The notes under the pieces were generated by a model. The model saw only the letters and a program-made list of their open reading frames with translations. It was not told the origin of the DNA and did no database searches. From Acetobacteraceae bacterium (GTDB taxonomy: Bacteria > Pseudomonadota > Alphaproteobacteria > Acetobacterales > Acetobacteraceae), in the NCBI GenBank assembly GCA_947475245.1, contig CANJLW010000027.1, forward strand, positions 1-59,052: a stretch of DNA of 59,052 nucleotides. Reading direction: 5' to 3'. Shown here piece by piece: positions 1 to 8,936 of this stretch. The translations under genes were made by a program, and so were the position numbers. Numbering within the stretch: position 1 is the stretch's first letter; every line of letters starts with the position of its first letter.

Positions 1-2
1 AG

Positions 3-953
3 GTCGCGGTGCTGACCACAACTCAGATCGGCGCGCTGACGACGGCGGAGGCTGCTGCGCTGACCACCGCGCAGGTTCGCGCGCTGACGACGGCCCAGAT
101 AGCCGCTCTGGGCACGGCGGATATTGCGGCATTCGGCACGGCACAGATTGCGGCGCTGGGTTCGACGCAGGTTGCGGCGCTGACGACGGCGGAGATTGCG
201 GCCCTCGGCACGGCACAGGCGGCTGCGATCGCAACGGCGGGGATTGCCGGGCTTAGCTCCAGCCAAACGGCGGCGTTGCCGAGCGCCGACATTGTCGCGA
301 TGGGCAGCTCGCAACTGGCGGCGATCACTACGGCGGCTTTGGCCGGGATCGGCACGGCGGCGCTGGCGGGGCTTGCGACAAGCCAGATCGTCGGCCTGAC
401 CACCGCCCAGATCGCCGCGTTGACCACGGCCCAGGCGGCGTCGCTGACAACGGCCGAAACCGCGGCGCTGACCACCGCGCAAATCCGCGCCCTGACCAGC
501 GCGCAGGTCGCCGCTTTTGACACCGCGGACATTGCGGCCCTCGGCACCGCCCAGGCACAGGCGCTGACCACCAGTGTGTTGGCCGTGCTGTCCTCGGCAC
601 AGATGACGGCACTGTCGTCCGCCGACCTGCTGGCGCTGACGACGGCACAGTTCCAGGCCCTTTCGACCGCCGCGATCTCTGCCATTACCACGGCGGAGTT
701 GATCGCCCTGACGACGGGAGACATTGCGGCGCTGACAACCGCTCAGGTGCTGGCGCTGACAACGGCCAACGTCGTCGCGCTGACCACAACCCAGATCCCC
801 GCGCTCAGCACCACGCATATCCCACTGCTGACGACGGCGGAGGTCGCGGGCTTCAGCACCGATCAACTCGTGGCGTTCACCGATACCCAGGTCGCGGCCT
901 TCACCACGACGCAGATCAACGCGCTGAGCGACGTCCAACGCATCGCGCTCTGA
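3..953 (+). CDS. Octapeptide-repeat protein, C-terminal part (cut by left edge)
   Basis: The frame is open through the left edge, so the true start lies outside the window; the GTG at 9 is only the first start-like codon. From there to the stop the protein is 39 perfectly phased octapeptides plus one residue, with consensus L-(T/G/S)-(T/S)-A-Q-(I/V)-A-A. Position 1 is nearly always L, F, I or M, positions 2-3 are small or hydroxylated, position 5 is often Q, E or D, and position 8 is A or G. There are no Cys, Trp or Tyr and almost no basic residues. No unit is inserted or deleted. The regular period suggests a repetitive solenoid or rod-like surface or matrix protein (inference); I do not recognise a characterised family. 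Function and N-terminal domains, including any secretion signal, cannot be seen. Confidence 0.75.
   Translation, partial: VAVLTTTQIGALTTAEAAALTTAQVRALTTAQIAALGTADIAAFGTAQIAALGSTQVAALTTAEIAALGTAQAAAIATAGIAGLSSSQTAALPSADIVAMGSSQLAAITTAALAGIGTAALAGLATSQIVGLTTAQIAALTTAQAASLTTAETAALTTAQIRALTSAQVAAFDTADIAALGTAQAQALTTSVLAVLSSAQMTALSSADLLALTTAQFQALSTAAISAITTAELIALTTGDIAALTTAQVLALTTANVVALTTTQIPALSTTHIPLLTTAEVAGFSTDQLVAFTDTQVAAFTTTQINALSDVQRIAL
9..950 (+). repeat. 24-bp tandem coding repeat, 39 units
   Basis: DNA periodicity underlying the octapeptide protein. The commonest unit resembles CTGACGACGGCGCAG followed by ATTGCGGCG. Units vary by substitution only, so the array has diverged without losing register, which argues for selection on the protein rather than a recent slippage expansion. 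Confidence 0.8.
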
Positions 954-1023
954 CAATTCGGTTGACGGGGACTTCAACAAGGCGTGTGCTCCGGGCGTCG
1001 ATCCTTGGCCCGGAGGACCCCTC

Positions 1024-2373
1024 GTGAGCACGTCCAGTCGTATGATGAGTCTCGGTGCTTTCGTCCACGAAACCGGTCAGCATGTCGCGGCCTGGCGCCA
1101 CCCCGATGCCTTTGCCGAGTCCGGCACGAGTTTCGCCCAGGCGATGCATGTCGCGCGCGATGCCGAACGCGGTAAGTTCGATCTGCTGTTTCTGGCCGAC
1201 AGCGCCGCCGTGTCGGTCTTCGGCAGCGCGGAGTCTCGCGGGCGGATGGGCAAGGTCGTCAAGTTTGAGCCGATGACGATCCTGTCCGCGCTCGCGGCGG
1301 TGACCTCCCATCTCGGGCTCGTCGCGACATCTACGTCCACCTACAACGAACCCTATACGTTGGCGCGTCAGTTCGCCTCGCTCGATCAGATCAGCGCCGG
1401 GCGGGCGGGATGGAATCTGGTCACGTCCAATAACGAGGCCGAGGCGTTCAATCATAACCGCGACCAGCATTACGGCCACGCGGAACGCTACGATCGGGCG
1501 CTGGAATTCGCCCAGGTCGTCACCGGATTGTGGGACAGTTGGGAAGACGACGCGTTCAGCCGCGATCGCGCCTCCGGCGTTTATTTCGATCCCGCCAAGA
1601 TGCACGCGCTTAACCATCGCGGCCAGTACTTCAAGGTGCGCGGGCCGCTGAACGTGGCGCGCTCCCCGCAGGGCCGACCGGTGCTTGTGCAGGCCGGCGC
1701 GTCGGATAGCGACCTTGCCGCGCGTCTTGCCGAACTGGTGTTCACCGCGCAAACCACTTTTGAGCAGGCCAGGGAATTCTATGGCGACGTGATCGCGCGC
1801 CTGCCGCGCTTCGGCCGGACGCAGAACGAAGTGCGGATCATGCCCGGCATTTATCCCGTCGTCGGGCGCACGGAATCCGAAGCGCGGGAGAAATTCGACT
1901 ACCTGCAATCGCTGATCCATCCGAGCGTCGGCATTTCCGTTCTGGAACACACGATCGGCGTCGGCGGTCTGGATAAATACCCGCTGCACGGGCCCGTGCC
2001 GGACATGGGCGACACCAACGGCCCATTGTCGCGCCAGCGTCTCCTGCTCGAAGCCGCGCGTCGGGACAATTTGACGCTGTGGGAACTCTGCCTGCTCAAT
2101 GCCGGCCCCCGCGGGCACCTGTTGACGATCGGCACGCCCGCGCAAATCGCCGATGTCATGGAACATTGGTTCAAAAACGGTGCCGCCGACGGGTTCAACG
2201 TCATGCCCGCCTGGTTGCCGGGCTCACTGACCGATTTCGTCGACCTGGTGATCCCGGAGTTGCAGCGTCGCGGCCTGTTCCGCAGGGAATACGAGGGCAC
2301 GACGCTGCGCGATCACCTGGGGCTGCCGATCCCGCGTGCCCGCTGGGAACCCGTACCGATGATCGCCGAGTAA
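1024..2373 (+). CDS. FMN-dependent monooxygenase, NtaA/SnaA/DszA family (LLM class)
   Basis: Encodes 449 residues of the bacterial luciferase-like TIM-barrel fold. Family hallmarks are an N-terminal region with a hydrophobic strand ending in LFLAD, a TSTSTYNEPYTLAR-like substrate/flavin strand, and the run GRAGWNLVTSNN that typifies NtaA/DszA enzymes. These enzymes use FMNH2 from a separate reductase plus O2 to attack aminopolycarboxylates, sulfones or related compounds; the substrate here is unknown. The GTG start is chosen because GGAGGA lies six bases upstream; an ATG at 1042 is the alternative. No flavin reductase gene is adjacent. It stands alone, convergent with the following amidohydrolase gene. 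Confidence 0.85.
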   Translation: MSTSSRMMSLGAFVHETGQHVAAWRHPDAFAESGTSFAQAMHVARDAERGKFDLLFLADSAAVSVFGSAESRGRMGKVVKFEPMTILSALAAVTSHLGLVATSTSTYNEPYTLARQFASLDQISAGRAGWNLVTSNNEAEAFNHNRDQHYGHAERYDRALEFAQVVTGLWDSWEDDAFSRDRASGVYFDPAKMHALNHRGQYFKVRGPLNVARSPQGRPVLVQAGASDSDLAARLAELVFTAQTTFEQAREFYGDVIARLPRFGRTQNEVRIMPGIYPVVGRTESEAREKFDYLQSLIHPSVGISVLEHTIGVGGLDKYPLHGPVPDMGDTNGPLSRQRLLLEAARRDNLTLWELCLLNAGPRGHLLTIGTPAQIADVMEHWFKNGAADGFNVMPAWLPGSLTDFVDLVIPELQRRGLFRREYEGTTLRDHLGLPIPRARWEPVPMIAE

Positions 2374-2380
2374 GCCGACC

Positions 2381-3454
2381 CTAATCGATCCCCATCAAGC
2401 GAGCAGCGGTGCCGCCCAGGATTGCGATGCGGTCGGCGTCGGACAGGCCCGGTGTGTTCAGCACCAGATCGACCTCGGTGCTGGTCCAGGGGAACGGGTA
2501 ATCCGTGCCGATCATGATCTGACCCACGCCGGTTTCGGCGATCAGGTGACGCAGCGCCTCCGGCGTGAAGACAATGGTATCGAAGAACAATTGCCCGTCG
2601 CGCAGATAGGCGGTCGGGTTCTTCTTCGGCAGCGGCCCGACCCGGCCGGGAAAGGTGCGGATCACGGCGTCGGAGCGATTGGCATAGGACGGCAGGAAGC
2701 CGCCGCCATGCGCGGCGCAAATCTTCAGACCGGGAAAGCGATCCAACGTGCCCTCGAAAATCAAATGCGAGAGCGCGATGGTGGTTTCCAACGGGTTGCC
2801 GATCGTGTTCGTCAGCAGCCCGCTGCCGCCGAGACGCCCGCTGGTCTCCAGCTCCCGCGTGCCCAGTGGATGCATGAAGACCAGAACGCCCAATTCTTCG
2901 CATTTAGCCCAGAACGGATGGAAGCGCGGGTTCGCCAGTTCCTCGCCGGCCACGCTGCCGCCGACGCCGACGCCGCGAAATCCCAGCTTGCGCACCGCGT
3001 ATTCCACCTGTTCGGCGGCAAGGTCTGGGTATTGCAGCGCCGCCGTCGCAAAGCCCACGAAACGGTCGGGATTGGCGGCGCAGAATTCCACCAACGTCTC
3101 ATTCTGAATGCGGATCAGTTCGGCGGCCGCGTCGCGTTCGGCGCGATACCAGTACGGGTTGATGCTCAGCGCTTCGACATCGATCCCCTGCGCGTCCATC
3201 GCCGCGATACGGGTCGATGTGTCGTGCATCAGCAACCCCGGCGCTTCCAGCGGCAGGTCGACCACAGCCATCGCGGCGGGAACCGCGCAATGGGCATGGA
3301 TGTCGATCGTCTTCACGCGCTTGCCGTTCACCACGACCTCTCGCCGACGGCTTTCCGGGGTCGGCGGCGGAACGGCGGTCACGCTCGACAGCGCGCAGCC
3401 GACAAAGGCAAGACCAGCCATCGCGCTGGTCACGAAATCTCCCGGTAGCGGCAT
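2381..3454 (-). CDS. Amidohydrolase-2 (ACMSD-like) family protein, probably exported
   Basis: A 357-residue metal-dependent hydrolase/decarboxylase-like protein of the amidohydrolase-related TIM-barrel group. Visible motifs are the HxH metal pair (H53, H55 from the chosen start), HPLG in mid-protein, AAHGGGFLPSY and the late GTDYPF aspartate motif, as in 2-amino-3-carboxymuconate semialdehyde decarboxylase-like enzymes. The ATG at 3454 is preferred over an in-frame upstream start at 3487 because AGGGGA lies about seven to ten bases before it. The first ~28 residues are hydrophobic with a Cys at position 20 (FVGC), which could be a signal or lipoprotein-like leader (uncertain). Divergent from the SDR gene at 3569. 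Substrate unknown. Confidence 0.8.
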   Translation of the reverse strand: MPLPGDFVTSAMAGLAFVGCALSSVTAVPPPTPESRRREVVVNGKRVKTIDIHAHCAVPAAMAVVDLPLEAPGLLMHDTSTRIAAMDAQGIDVEALSINPYWYRAERDAAAELIRIQNETLVEFCAANPDRFVGFATAALQYPDLAAEQVEYAVRKLGFRGVGVGGSVAGEELANPRFHPFWAKCEELGVLVFMHPLGTRELETSGRLGGSGLLTNTIGNPLETTIALSHLIFEGTLDRFPGLKICAAHGGGFLPSYANRSDAVIRTFPGRVGPLPKKNPTAYLRDGQLFFDTIVFTPEALRHLIAETGVGQIMIGTDYPFPWTSTEVDLVLNTPGLSDADRIAILGGTAARLMGID

Positions 3455-3568
3455 GGCGGTATTCCCCTGGCAGGTTGATCGATCCACCCATCATGACGCG
3501 ATCGCCACCGGTTGACGAGCCTGCCCCCGATGCCGAAGCTGACGGCGATTTCAGCGGGGGTGTGGGCG

Positions 3569-4324
3569 ATGGATCTGGGTTTGAACGGGCGGCGGGTCGT
3601 CGTCGCGGGCGGAAGTCGCGGCATCGGGCGCGCCATAGCGCTGGCCTTCGCGGCGGAGGGTGCGGCGGTCTCGATCTGCGCGCGCGGCGTTGAAGCGCTG
3701 GAGTCAGCCCGCGCCGACATAGCGGCCCATGGCGGCACGGTCCACGCGGTGTCCTGCGACCTGTCCGATCCGGCCGCCATTGCCGACTATATCCCGGCCG
3801 CCGCCGAGGCTATAGGCGGCATCGACATTTTGATCAACAACGCCACCGGCTATGGGCGCGCCGATGACGAGGCGAGTTGGGAAACCAGCCTTTCCGTCGA
3901 TCTGCTGGCGGCGGTTCGTGCCTCTCGGGCGGCGTTGCCGTTCCTTGAACAAGGGCGCGATCCGACGATCGTCAACATCGCCTCCGGTTCCGGTCTTAAC
4001 CCGTCGGTGCGCACCCCGGCCTATGGCGCGGCCAAGGCGGCCGTCATCCATTACACGCGGACTCAGGCAGCGACGTTGATGCGCAAGGGCATTCGGGTGA
4101 ACTGTGTCGCGCCCGGTTCCATCGAGTTCCCCGGCGGTTCGTGGGAGAAGCGCAAGACCGAGGCGCCGGCGTTGTACAACTCGATCCTGAACGCGATCCC
4201 GGCGGGACGGCTGGGCCGACCGGAAGAGGTCGCGAGCGTGGTGCTGTTCCTCGCGTCCGCCCAGGCGATCTGGGTGACGGCGCAGATCGTCCAGGTGAAC
4301 GGCGGCCAGGGCTTCGGGCGCTAA
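3569..4324 (+). CDS. SDR family NAD(P)-dependent oxidoreductase
   Basis: A 251-residue classical short-chain dehydrogenase. It has the cofactor motif GGSRGIG near residue 14, NNATG in the structural strand, and the catalytic YGAAK motif in the central third, followed by VNCVAPGSIEFPGG. An open frame extends 57 bases upstream but the ATG at 3569, with a purine-rich GGGGG tract 9-16 bases before it, gives the normal SDR length. It is convergent with and overlaps by 4 bases the D-aminopeptidase gene on the other strand. Substrate is unknown; location beside an amidohydrolase and monooxygenase suggests a role in a catabolic pathway (inference). Confidence 0.82.
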   Translation: MDLGLNGRRVVVAGGSRGIGRAIALAFAAEGAAVSICARGVEALESARADIAAHGGTVHAVSCDLSDPAAIADYIPAAAEAIGGIDILINNATGYGRADDEASWETSLSVDLLAAVRASRAALPFLEQGRDPTIVNIASGSGLNPSVRTPAYGAAKAAVIHYTRTQAATLMRKGIRVNCVAPGSIEFPGGSWEKRKTEAPALYNSILNAIPAGRLGRPEEVASVVLFLASAQAIWVTAQIVQVNGGQGFGR

Positions 4325-5874
4325 AGCCTGCCCGACGCCATCCGGCGATAGCTCAGCCCGCGCGCCAACCAGCAGCCGACGGTCGCGCCGTCGATCGTGC
4401 CGCGATCGTCGCGTTGAAACGCCAACGTCCAATCGCCGGGCGGGGTGTGATCCAGGGCGCGCGGGCAGGGCAGCGCCCACATGTCCTTGCCGATCGGTTC
4501 CAGCAGTTCCATCCGACCCTGGCCGAGAAATCCCGAAAACGCGCCATAGAGGACGCCGCCCGCGTCGACCACGGTCAATTCCGCGTCCAGTTCGGCGCAG
4601 CGATAGCGTCCGGCGGCGTCCATGGCGGCCGAACCGTCGGCGGGACGGAGCGGCGATGACAGGTTTTCCCCGCGGCGGTCCATCCACAGGCTGTTATCGG
4701 TGAAACGCAAACGGGTCGTGCCGCCGGCCTCCCCGTCCGCGCGCAGGTCCAGTAGTTCCGCCGAATGACCGAAGCGTAGTCTGACATGTCCGGGATCGGC
4801 GGCCTCGACGCGGGCGGCCAGGCCGGTTTCCGGCTCGATATACGATCCGGTCCAGGCCGGAGTCGGCAGCGTCCGGTCCGGCGACGGGCGGGTTTCCCCC
4901 AGCATCGCGGCCAATACATCCAGCGCGGCGGCGGCGGCATTGGACAAATGGTTGAACATGACGACGACGGAAATCCGCTCCGCCGGCACATACAGCCTGT
5001 GGCTGCGCCAGCCGCGTAGCGCGCCGCCATGGCCGATGACCGCGCGTCCGAATTCCATCGATCGGCCCAGGCCGAAGCCATAGGCCGCGGGGCTGCGGTC
5101 GGCGAATGTCACCGGCCCCGACAGGCGTCCGTACAACGACCCCGCGTCGTCGCGCGATGCGTCGATGTAGCGTTCCCACGCGATCATGTCGTTTAGGCTG
5201 GCGCCCAGGCCGGCGTCGCCGGTCCAGACGATGCGATTTTCCGCGGCGCGAAAGCCCGCGATCGGGTTGCCTTCATAGCCTTCCGTCCCGTCCGGCATGG
5301 CCCGCGTGTCCGCGGCCAGGATCGCGCTGTCCATCCCCACGCGGTCGAATATCCTGGCGCGCAAGATCTCCGCGAAGTCGCGCCCGAGGCGATCCTGGGC
5401 AATATCGGACAGGAGACGAAAGTTCTGATTGACGTAGGAAAACCGCGTGCCGGGCGTGAAATGCAGGCTCCGCGTCGCACCGATCAGCCGAGCAGCCTCG
5501 TGATCGCCGAAGGCGGATTCGACGGGCGCGCCGAGAAGCATCGCAACCGCCCAGTAGTCCCGCAGGCCGGATTGATTGTGGCACAGGTCCAGAATGGTCG
5601 GTGGCGGCAGGTCGAGCAACGGCAGCCGATCGCGCACGGCCGCGTCCAGTACCGTCGGATCGGGGAAGGCATCCAGCAAGGCGGCGCAGGTGAATTGTTT
5701 GGTGATGGAGCACATCCGAAACAGCGTGTTCGGTGTGAATGCGATACGGCGTTCGGCGTTGGCCCAGCCCCAGGCGTGACGTGCCAGGACCTCGCCGTCA
5801 CGCAGAACGGCGACCGCGCCGCCCGGACCCGGATAGGCGCGGGGCAGCGCCGCAAGGGCGCGATCCAGGTTCAT
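4321..5874 (-). CDS. dap: D-aminopeptidase-like serine hydrolase (S12 family)
   Basis: Encodes 517 residues, nearly the length of Ochrobactrum DAP, which releases N-terminal D-amino acids. The penicillin-binding-protein-like N-terminal domain has SITK (S56, K59), the Y-V-N motif in FSYVNQNF, and HGG as the HxG motif (GHGGALRGW). About 180 further residues after the catalytic domain match the two antiparallel beta-barrel domains of DAP. No signal peptide, so cytoplasmic. Its ATG overlaps the stop of the upstream PrpD-like gene by ATGA, indicating translational coupling. Other S12 peptidases or esterases cannot be excluded; the length and two-barrel tail favour DAP. Confidence 0.78.
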   Translation of the reverse strand: MNLDRALAALPRAYPGPGGAVAVLRDGEVLARHAWGWANAERRIAFTPNTLFRMCSITKQFTCAALLDAFPDPTVLDAAVRDRLPLLDLPPPTILDLCHNQSGLRDYWAVAMLLGAPVESAFGDHEAARLIGATRSLHFTPGTRFSYVNQNFRLLSDIAQDRLGRDFAEILRARIFDRVGMDSAILAADTRAMPDGTEGYEGNPIAGFRAAENRIVWTGDAGLGASLNDMIAWERYIDASRDDAGSLYGRLSGPVTFADRSPAAYGFGLGRSMEFGRAVIGHGGALRGWRSHRLYVPAERISVVVMFNHLSNAAAAALDVLAAMLGETRPSPDRTLPTPAWTGSYIEPETGLAARVEAADPGHVRLRFGHSAELLDLRADGEAGGTTRLRFTDNSLWMDRRGENLSSPLRPADGSAAMDAAGRYRCAELDAELTVVDAGGVLYGAFSGFLGQGRMELLEPIGKDMWALPCPRALDHTPPGDWTLAFQRDDRGTIDGATVGCWLARGLSYRRMASGRL

Positions 5875-7214
5875 GACCGGCCCAACGCGGCGGTCAGCCG
5901 CTCGATGGTCGGTGCCCGATCGATCGCCCAGGCCGCCTCGATCACGGCGTCGATCGAACCGGCGAACCCGCCTTGCAGCGCCAAATCCCGCGCCTTGGCC
6001 TCAATGTCGCGGTCGGACAGCGGGCGCTCGAAGCTGCCTATGGGGTGCAGCACCGTTGTCTCCACGCTTCGCCCGTCGGTCAAGCGCGCGATCGCGCGGG
6101 CCGAACCGCGCGGGGCGGCCGGATCAAGCGCGACCCGCACGCGCCGACGCAGTGCGGCGATGGCCGGGTCGTTGACGGTTTCGTTGGAAAATTCCGCCAA
6201 CCCGGCGGCGTTGCGCATCAATGATACAGCCGCGCAATGCGGAATGCTGACACGGGCGTCGCGGTCGTTCGTCGCGGGGCGGTCGCCTCGGTCCAGCAAC
6301 AACTGATCGCCGGACACCACGATCTCCGCGATATCGTCCGCCGCAAGGTTGTGATCGCGTCGCAGGGTCAGGCAGGCGTCGATCACCGCGTGCATGACGA
6401 TGCCGCAGGGATAGGGCTTATAGGTATTCTTCGCCGCTTCCCACCGTTCGCCCAGCCCGTCGACCATCTCTGCAATGACCGGCGTATCGCCCATCGCGCG
6501 TGCCCATCCCAGCGTCCCCTCGATCGAGGCGGGTGCGGCGGTATAGCCCTGTTCGGCCAGCAGCGCGGCGAAGATGCCGTTGCGCGCGGCATTGCCGACA
6601 CTGACGTTCTTTGCCGCGTTCGGCAGATTTTCCACAGTGCCGGCGGATTGGCTGGAAGCGATGCCCAGCGCGTGCCAGGTCTGTTCCGCGCCAAGCCCGA
6701 GCAGCCGAGCGGCGGCGGCGGCGGAACCGAAGATGCCGCAGGTGGAGGTGATGTGCCAGCCGCGCGCGTAATGACCGGGTGAGACGGCATTGCCGATCCG
6801 GCACTCCACCTCCATCCCCAGAATGAAAGCATGCAGTGCGTCCGCCCCCGACAGGCCCCGTTGTTCGGCCAGTGCCAACACCGCCGGGGCGACCGGCGCG
6901 GAGGGGTGGATCACGGTTTGGAGATGGGTGTCGTCGTAATCGAGCAGATTGCCGGCGATCGCGTTGACGAAGGCGGCGGACAGCACGTCGAGTCGCTCCG
7001 TCCGTCCGAACACCGTGACCCGATCGGCGCCGGACAGTGGTACCAGCACGCGGGTGGCCATTTCCACCGGGGCCGTTTGCGCGACACCCAGCGCGCAGCC
7101 GAGAAAGTTCAGCAGCGATCGCCTGCCTTCGTGGCGCAGGGCGTCGGACAGATCGTCCCATCGCGATGTCGCGACGAACCGACCCAGTTGTTCCCCGACG
7201 AAACCATCCGGCAT
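5871..7214 (-). CDS. MmgE/PrpD family protein
   Basis: A 447-residue member of the 2-methylcitrate dehydratase/immune-responsive gene 1 fold. Recognisable stretches include the N-terminal LLNFLGCALG, NAIAGNLLDYDDTH with the conserved D-D-T-H motif, HPSAPVAPAVLALAE, GWHITSTCGIFGSAAAAARLLGL and the KPYPCGIVMHAVIDA block. Such proteins act as dehydratases, isomerases or decarboxylases on small acids. The open frame runs far upstream, but the ATG at 7214 places MPDGFVGEQL at the expected N-terminus. First gene of a two-gene operon with the D-aminopeptidase; divergent from the NIPSNAP gene. No prpB/prpC genes are present, so methylcitrate-cycle function is unlikely. Confidence 0.82.
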   Translation of the reverse strand: MPDGFVGEQLGRFVATSRWDDLSDALRHEGRRSLLNFLGCALGVAQTAPVEMATRVLVPLSGADRVTVFGRTERLDVLSAAFVNAIAGNLLDYDDTHLQTVIHPSAPVAPAVLALAEQRGLSGADALHAFILGMEVECRIGNAVSPGHYARGWHITSTCGIFGSAAAAARLLGLGAEQTWHALGIASSQSAGTVENLPNAAKNVSVGNAARNGIFAALLAEQGYTAAPASIEGTLGWARAMGDTPVIAEMVDGLGERWEAAKNTYKPYPCGIVMHAVIDACLTLRRDHNLAADDIAEIVVSGDQLLLDRGDRPATNDRDARVSIPHCAAVSLMRNAAGLAEFSNETVNDPAIAALRRRVRVALDPAAPRGSARAIARLTDGRSVETTVLHPIGSFERPLSDRDIEAKARDLALQGGFAGSIDAVIEAAWAIDRAPTIERLTAALGRS

Positions 7215-7343
7215 GATCTGTTTTCCCACTCTCGCGACGATGGCGTCAGGCTCGCATAAGCCCCACCGTGTCGGCAATCTTCTCCGCCCGCGCAAACCGC
7301 TGTACAACCGGTCGGACCAAGAACCCGAGGCAGGAGACCGCCC

Positions 7344-7670
7344 ATGGCGCTGTACGAACTCAGAACCTACACCCTTTACGTCGGCAAGATGGCCGAAGCG
7401 ACGAAACTCTATCAGGAGCTTGGCTTTCCCGCCCTGAAGAAGGGCGGTCACGACAAGCATCTGGTCGGCTATTTCCAGGGCGATACCGGAACGATCAACC
7501 AGATCGTGCATCTCTGGAAGTTTGAGGACGACGCGGATCGGCGCGCGCACTGGGCTTCGGTTTTCGCCAATGTCGATTTCGCCGAAGGCTTCGCCTCCAA
7601 ATTCCGTCCGTTGGTCATGACGCAGGAAGTGAAACTGCTGAACGCCGCGCCGTGGGGACCGCATCCGTAA
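7344..7670 (+). CDS. NIPSNAP family protein
   Basis: A 108-residue single-domain protein with the typical MALYELRTYTL start, a YVGKM segment and a central IVHLWKFED-DADR run followed by the FRPLV region. The fold is a ferredoxin-like dimeric alpha/beta barrel; bacterial members often sit in catabolic clusters and their function is rarely known. GGAGA lies about six bases before the ATG. The TAA stop overlaps the next start (TAATG), so it is translationally coupled with the carbamoylase gene. Confidence 0.85.
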   Translation: MALYELRTYTLYVGKMAEATKLYQELGFPALKKGGHDKHLVGYFQGDTGTINQIVHLWKFEDDADRRAHWASVFANVDFAEGFASKFRPLVMTQEVKLLNAAPWGPHP

Positions 7671-8914
7671 TGACAACCAACATCCCCCTGAGCGGGACGC
7701 GCCTTTGGGACAGCCTGATGGAGATCGCCCGGATCGGCGGCACCGCCAAGGGGGGATGTAACCGTCAGACACTCACCGACCTCGACGGCGAAGGCCGAGC
7801 ATTGTTTCAGCGATGGGGAGAGGCGGTGGGGCTGACGTTGTCGGTCGATCGCGTCGGCAACATGGTGTTTCGCCGCCCCGGCCGCGACCCGTCGCGCAAG
7901 CCGATCGCCATCGGCAGCCATTTGGACACCCAGCCCACCGGCGGCAAGTTCGACGGTATTCTGGGCGTGTTGGCCGGGCTGGAAATCATGCGCGCCCTGC
8001 ACGAAGCCGGCGCGGAGACCGAGGCGCCGCTGGTCCTGATCAATTGGACCAACGAGGAAGGGGCACGCTTCTCGCCGCCCATGATGGGCAGCGGCGCGGC
8101 CATGGGAATCTTCTCCGAAGCCGAAGTACTGGCCAAGCAGGACGCCGACGGCGCTGTGTTCGGCGACGAACTGCGCCGCATCGGCTGGCAGGGAACGGCC
8201 GACCCCGCCGCGTTGCGCGACCTCGGCGGCTATTTCGAACTGCATATCGAACAAGGCCCGCAGTTGGAGAATGAAGGCCTCGACCTCGGCGTCGTGACCC
8301 ACGCGCTGGCGCAAAGCTGGTACGAAGTCACGGTGGAGGGGGAGGACGCGCATGGCGGCAGCATCATGGCCGGTCGGCGCGACGCCATGATGGGGGCCGC
8401 GCATCTGATCGCGGCGGTCGAGGAGATCGCCCTGGCCGCGGTTTCCCCGACCGGCGAACCCGGCCGCGGCACCGTCGGCGTGGTGACCGTCTATCCGTCC
8501 AGCCGCAACGTCGCGCCGGGGCGGGTCTGGTTCAGCATCGACACCCGCCACGGCGATGCGGAGCGGCTTGGCTGGATGGGCGCGGAGATCAAGAAACGCG
8601 CCGCCGCGATCGCGACCGAACGCGGTCTGCGGATCGACGTCGTCGATTTCTGGCACTCTCCGATGACGCAATTCGCGCCGGACCTTGCCGAACATTTGCG
8701 GGTCGCGGCCCGCTCGCGCGGGTATCGCTTCAAGGATATGCCGACGGGCATCGGCCATGACGCAGTGTATATGGCGCGCGTCGTGCCCAGCGTGATGCTG
8801 TTCTGTCCCTGCCACGGCGGTATCAGCCACAACGAGGCCGAGAGCATCACGCCGGAATGGGCGACCGCGGGGCTGAGCGTGCTGGCCGACGCGGTGCTGC
8901 GGGCGGCGAACTGA
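7670..8914 (+). CDS. Zn-dependent hydrolase, N-carbamoyl-L-amino-acid hydrolase/allantoate amidohydrolase family (M20)
   Basis: Encodes 414 residues from the ATG overlapping the upstream stop. The metal-binding set of the family is visible: GSHLDTQPTGGKFDG (His and bridging Asp), NEEGARF (general base and ligand Glu), LHIEQGPQLE (His), and near the C-terminus SHNEAE (His). The dimerisation domain is in the middle (MAGRRDAMMGAAHLI). These enzymes cleave N-carbamoyl amino acids, allantoate or related ureides, releasing CO2 and NH3. No hydantoinase or ureidoglycolate genes are nearby, so the substrate is open. Middle gene of NIPSNAP-hydrolase-CoA-transferase. Confidence 0.87.
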   Translation: MTTNIPLSGTRLWDSLMEIARIGGTAKGGCNRQTLTDLDGEGRALFQRWGEAVGLTLSVDRVGNMVFRRPGRDPSRKPIAIGSHLDTQPTGGKFDGILGVLAGLEIMRALHEAGAETEAPLVLINWTNEEGARFSPPMMGSGAAMGIFSEAEVLAKQDADGAVFGDELRRIGWQGTADPAALRDLGGYFELHIEQGPQLENEGLDLGVVTHALAQSWYEVTVEGEDAHGGSIMAGRRDAMMGAAHLIAAVEEIALAAVSPTGEPGRGTVGVVTVYPSSRNVAPGRVWFSIDTRHGDAERLGWMGAEIKKRAAAIATERGLRIDVVDFWHSPMTQFAPDLAEHLRVAARSRGYRFKDMPTGIGHDAVYMARVVPSVMLFCPCHGGISHNEAESITPEWATAGLSVLADAVLRAAN

Positions 8915-8936
8915 TCGGATTGGGGGAGCATCCGTC

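Noticed and set aside
23-724. 233-residue open frame antisense to the octapeptide array
   Set aside because: It is the mirror of the 24-base repeat; the lack of stops follows from the repeat sequence, and there is no ribosome site.
5871-7772. Long N-terminal extension (to 7772) of the MmgE/PrpD-like protein
   Set aside because: The extra part overlaps the NIPSNAP gene on the other strand and has no family similarity; the conserved N-terminus begins at 7214.
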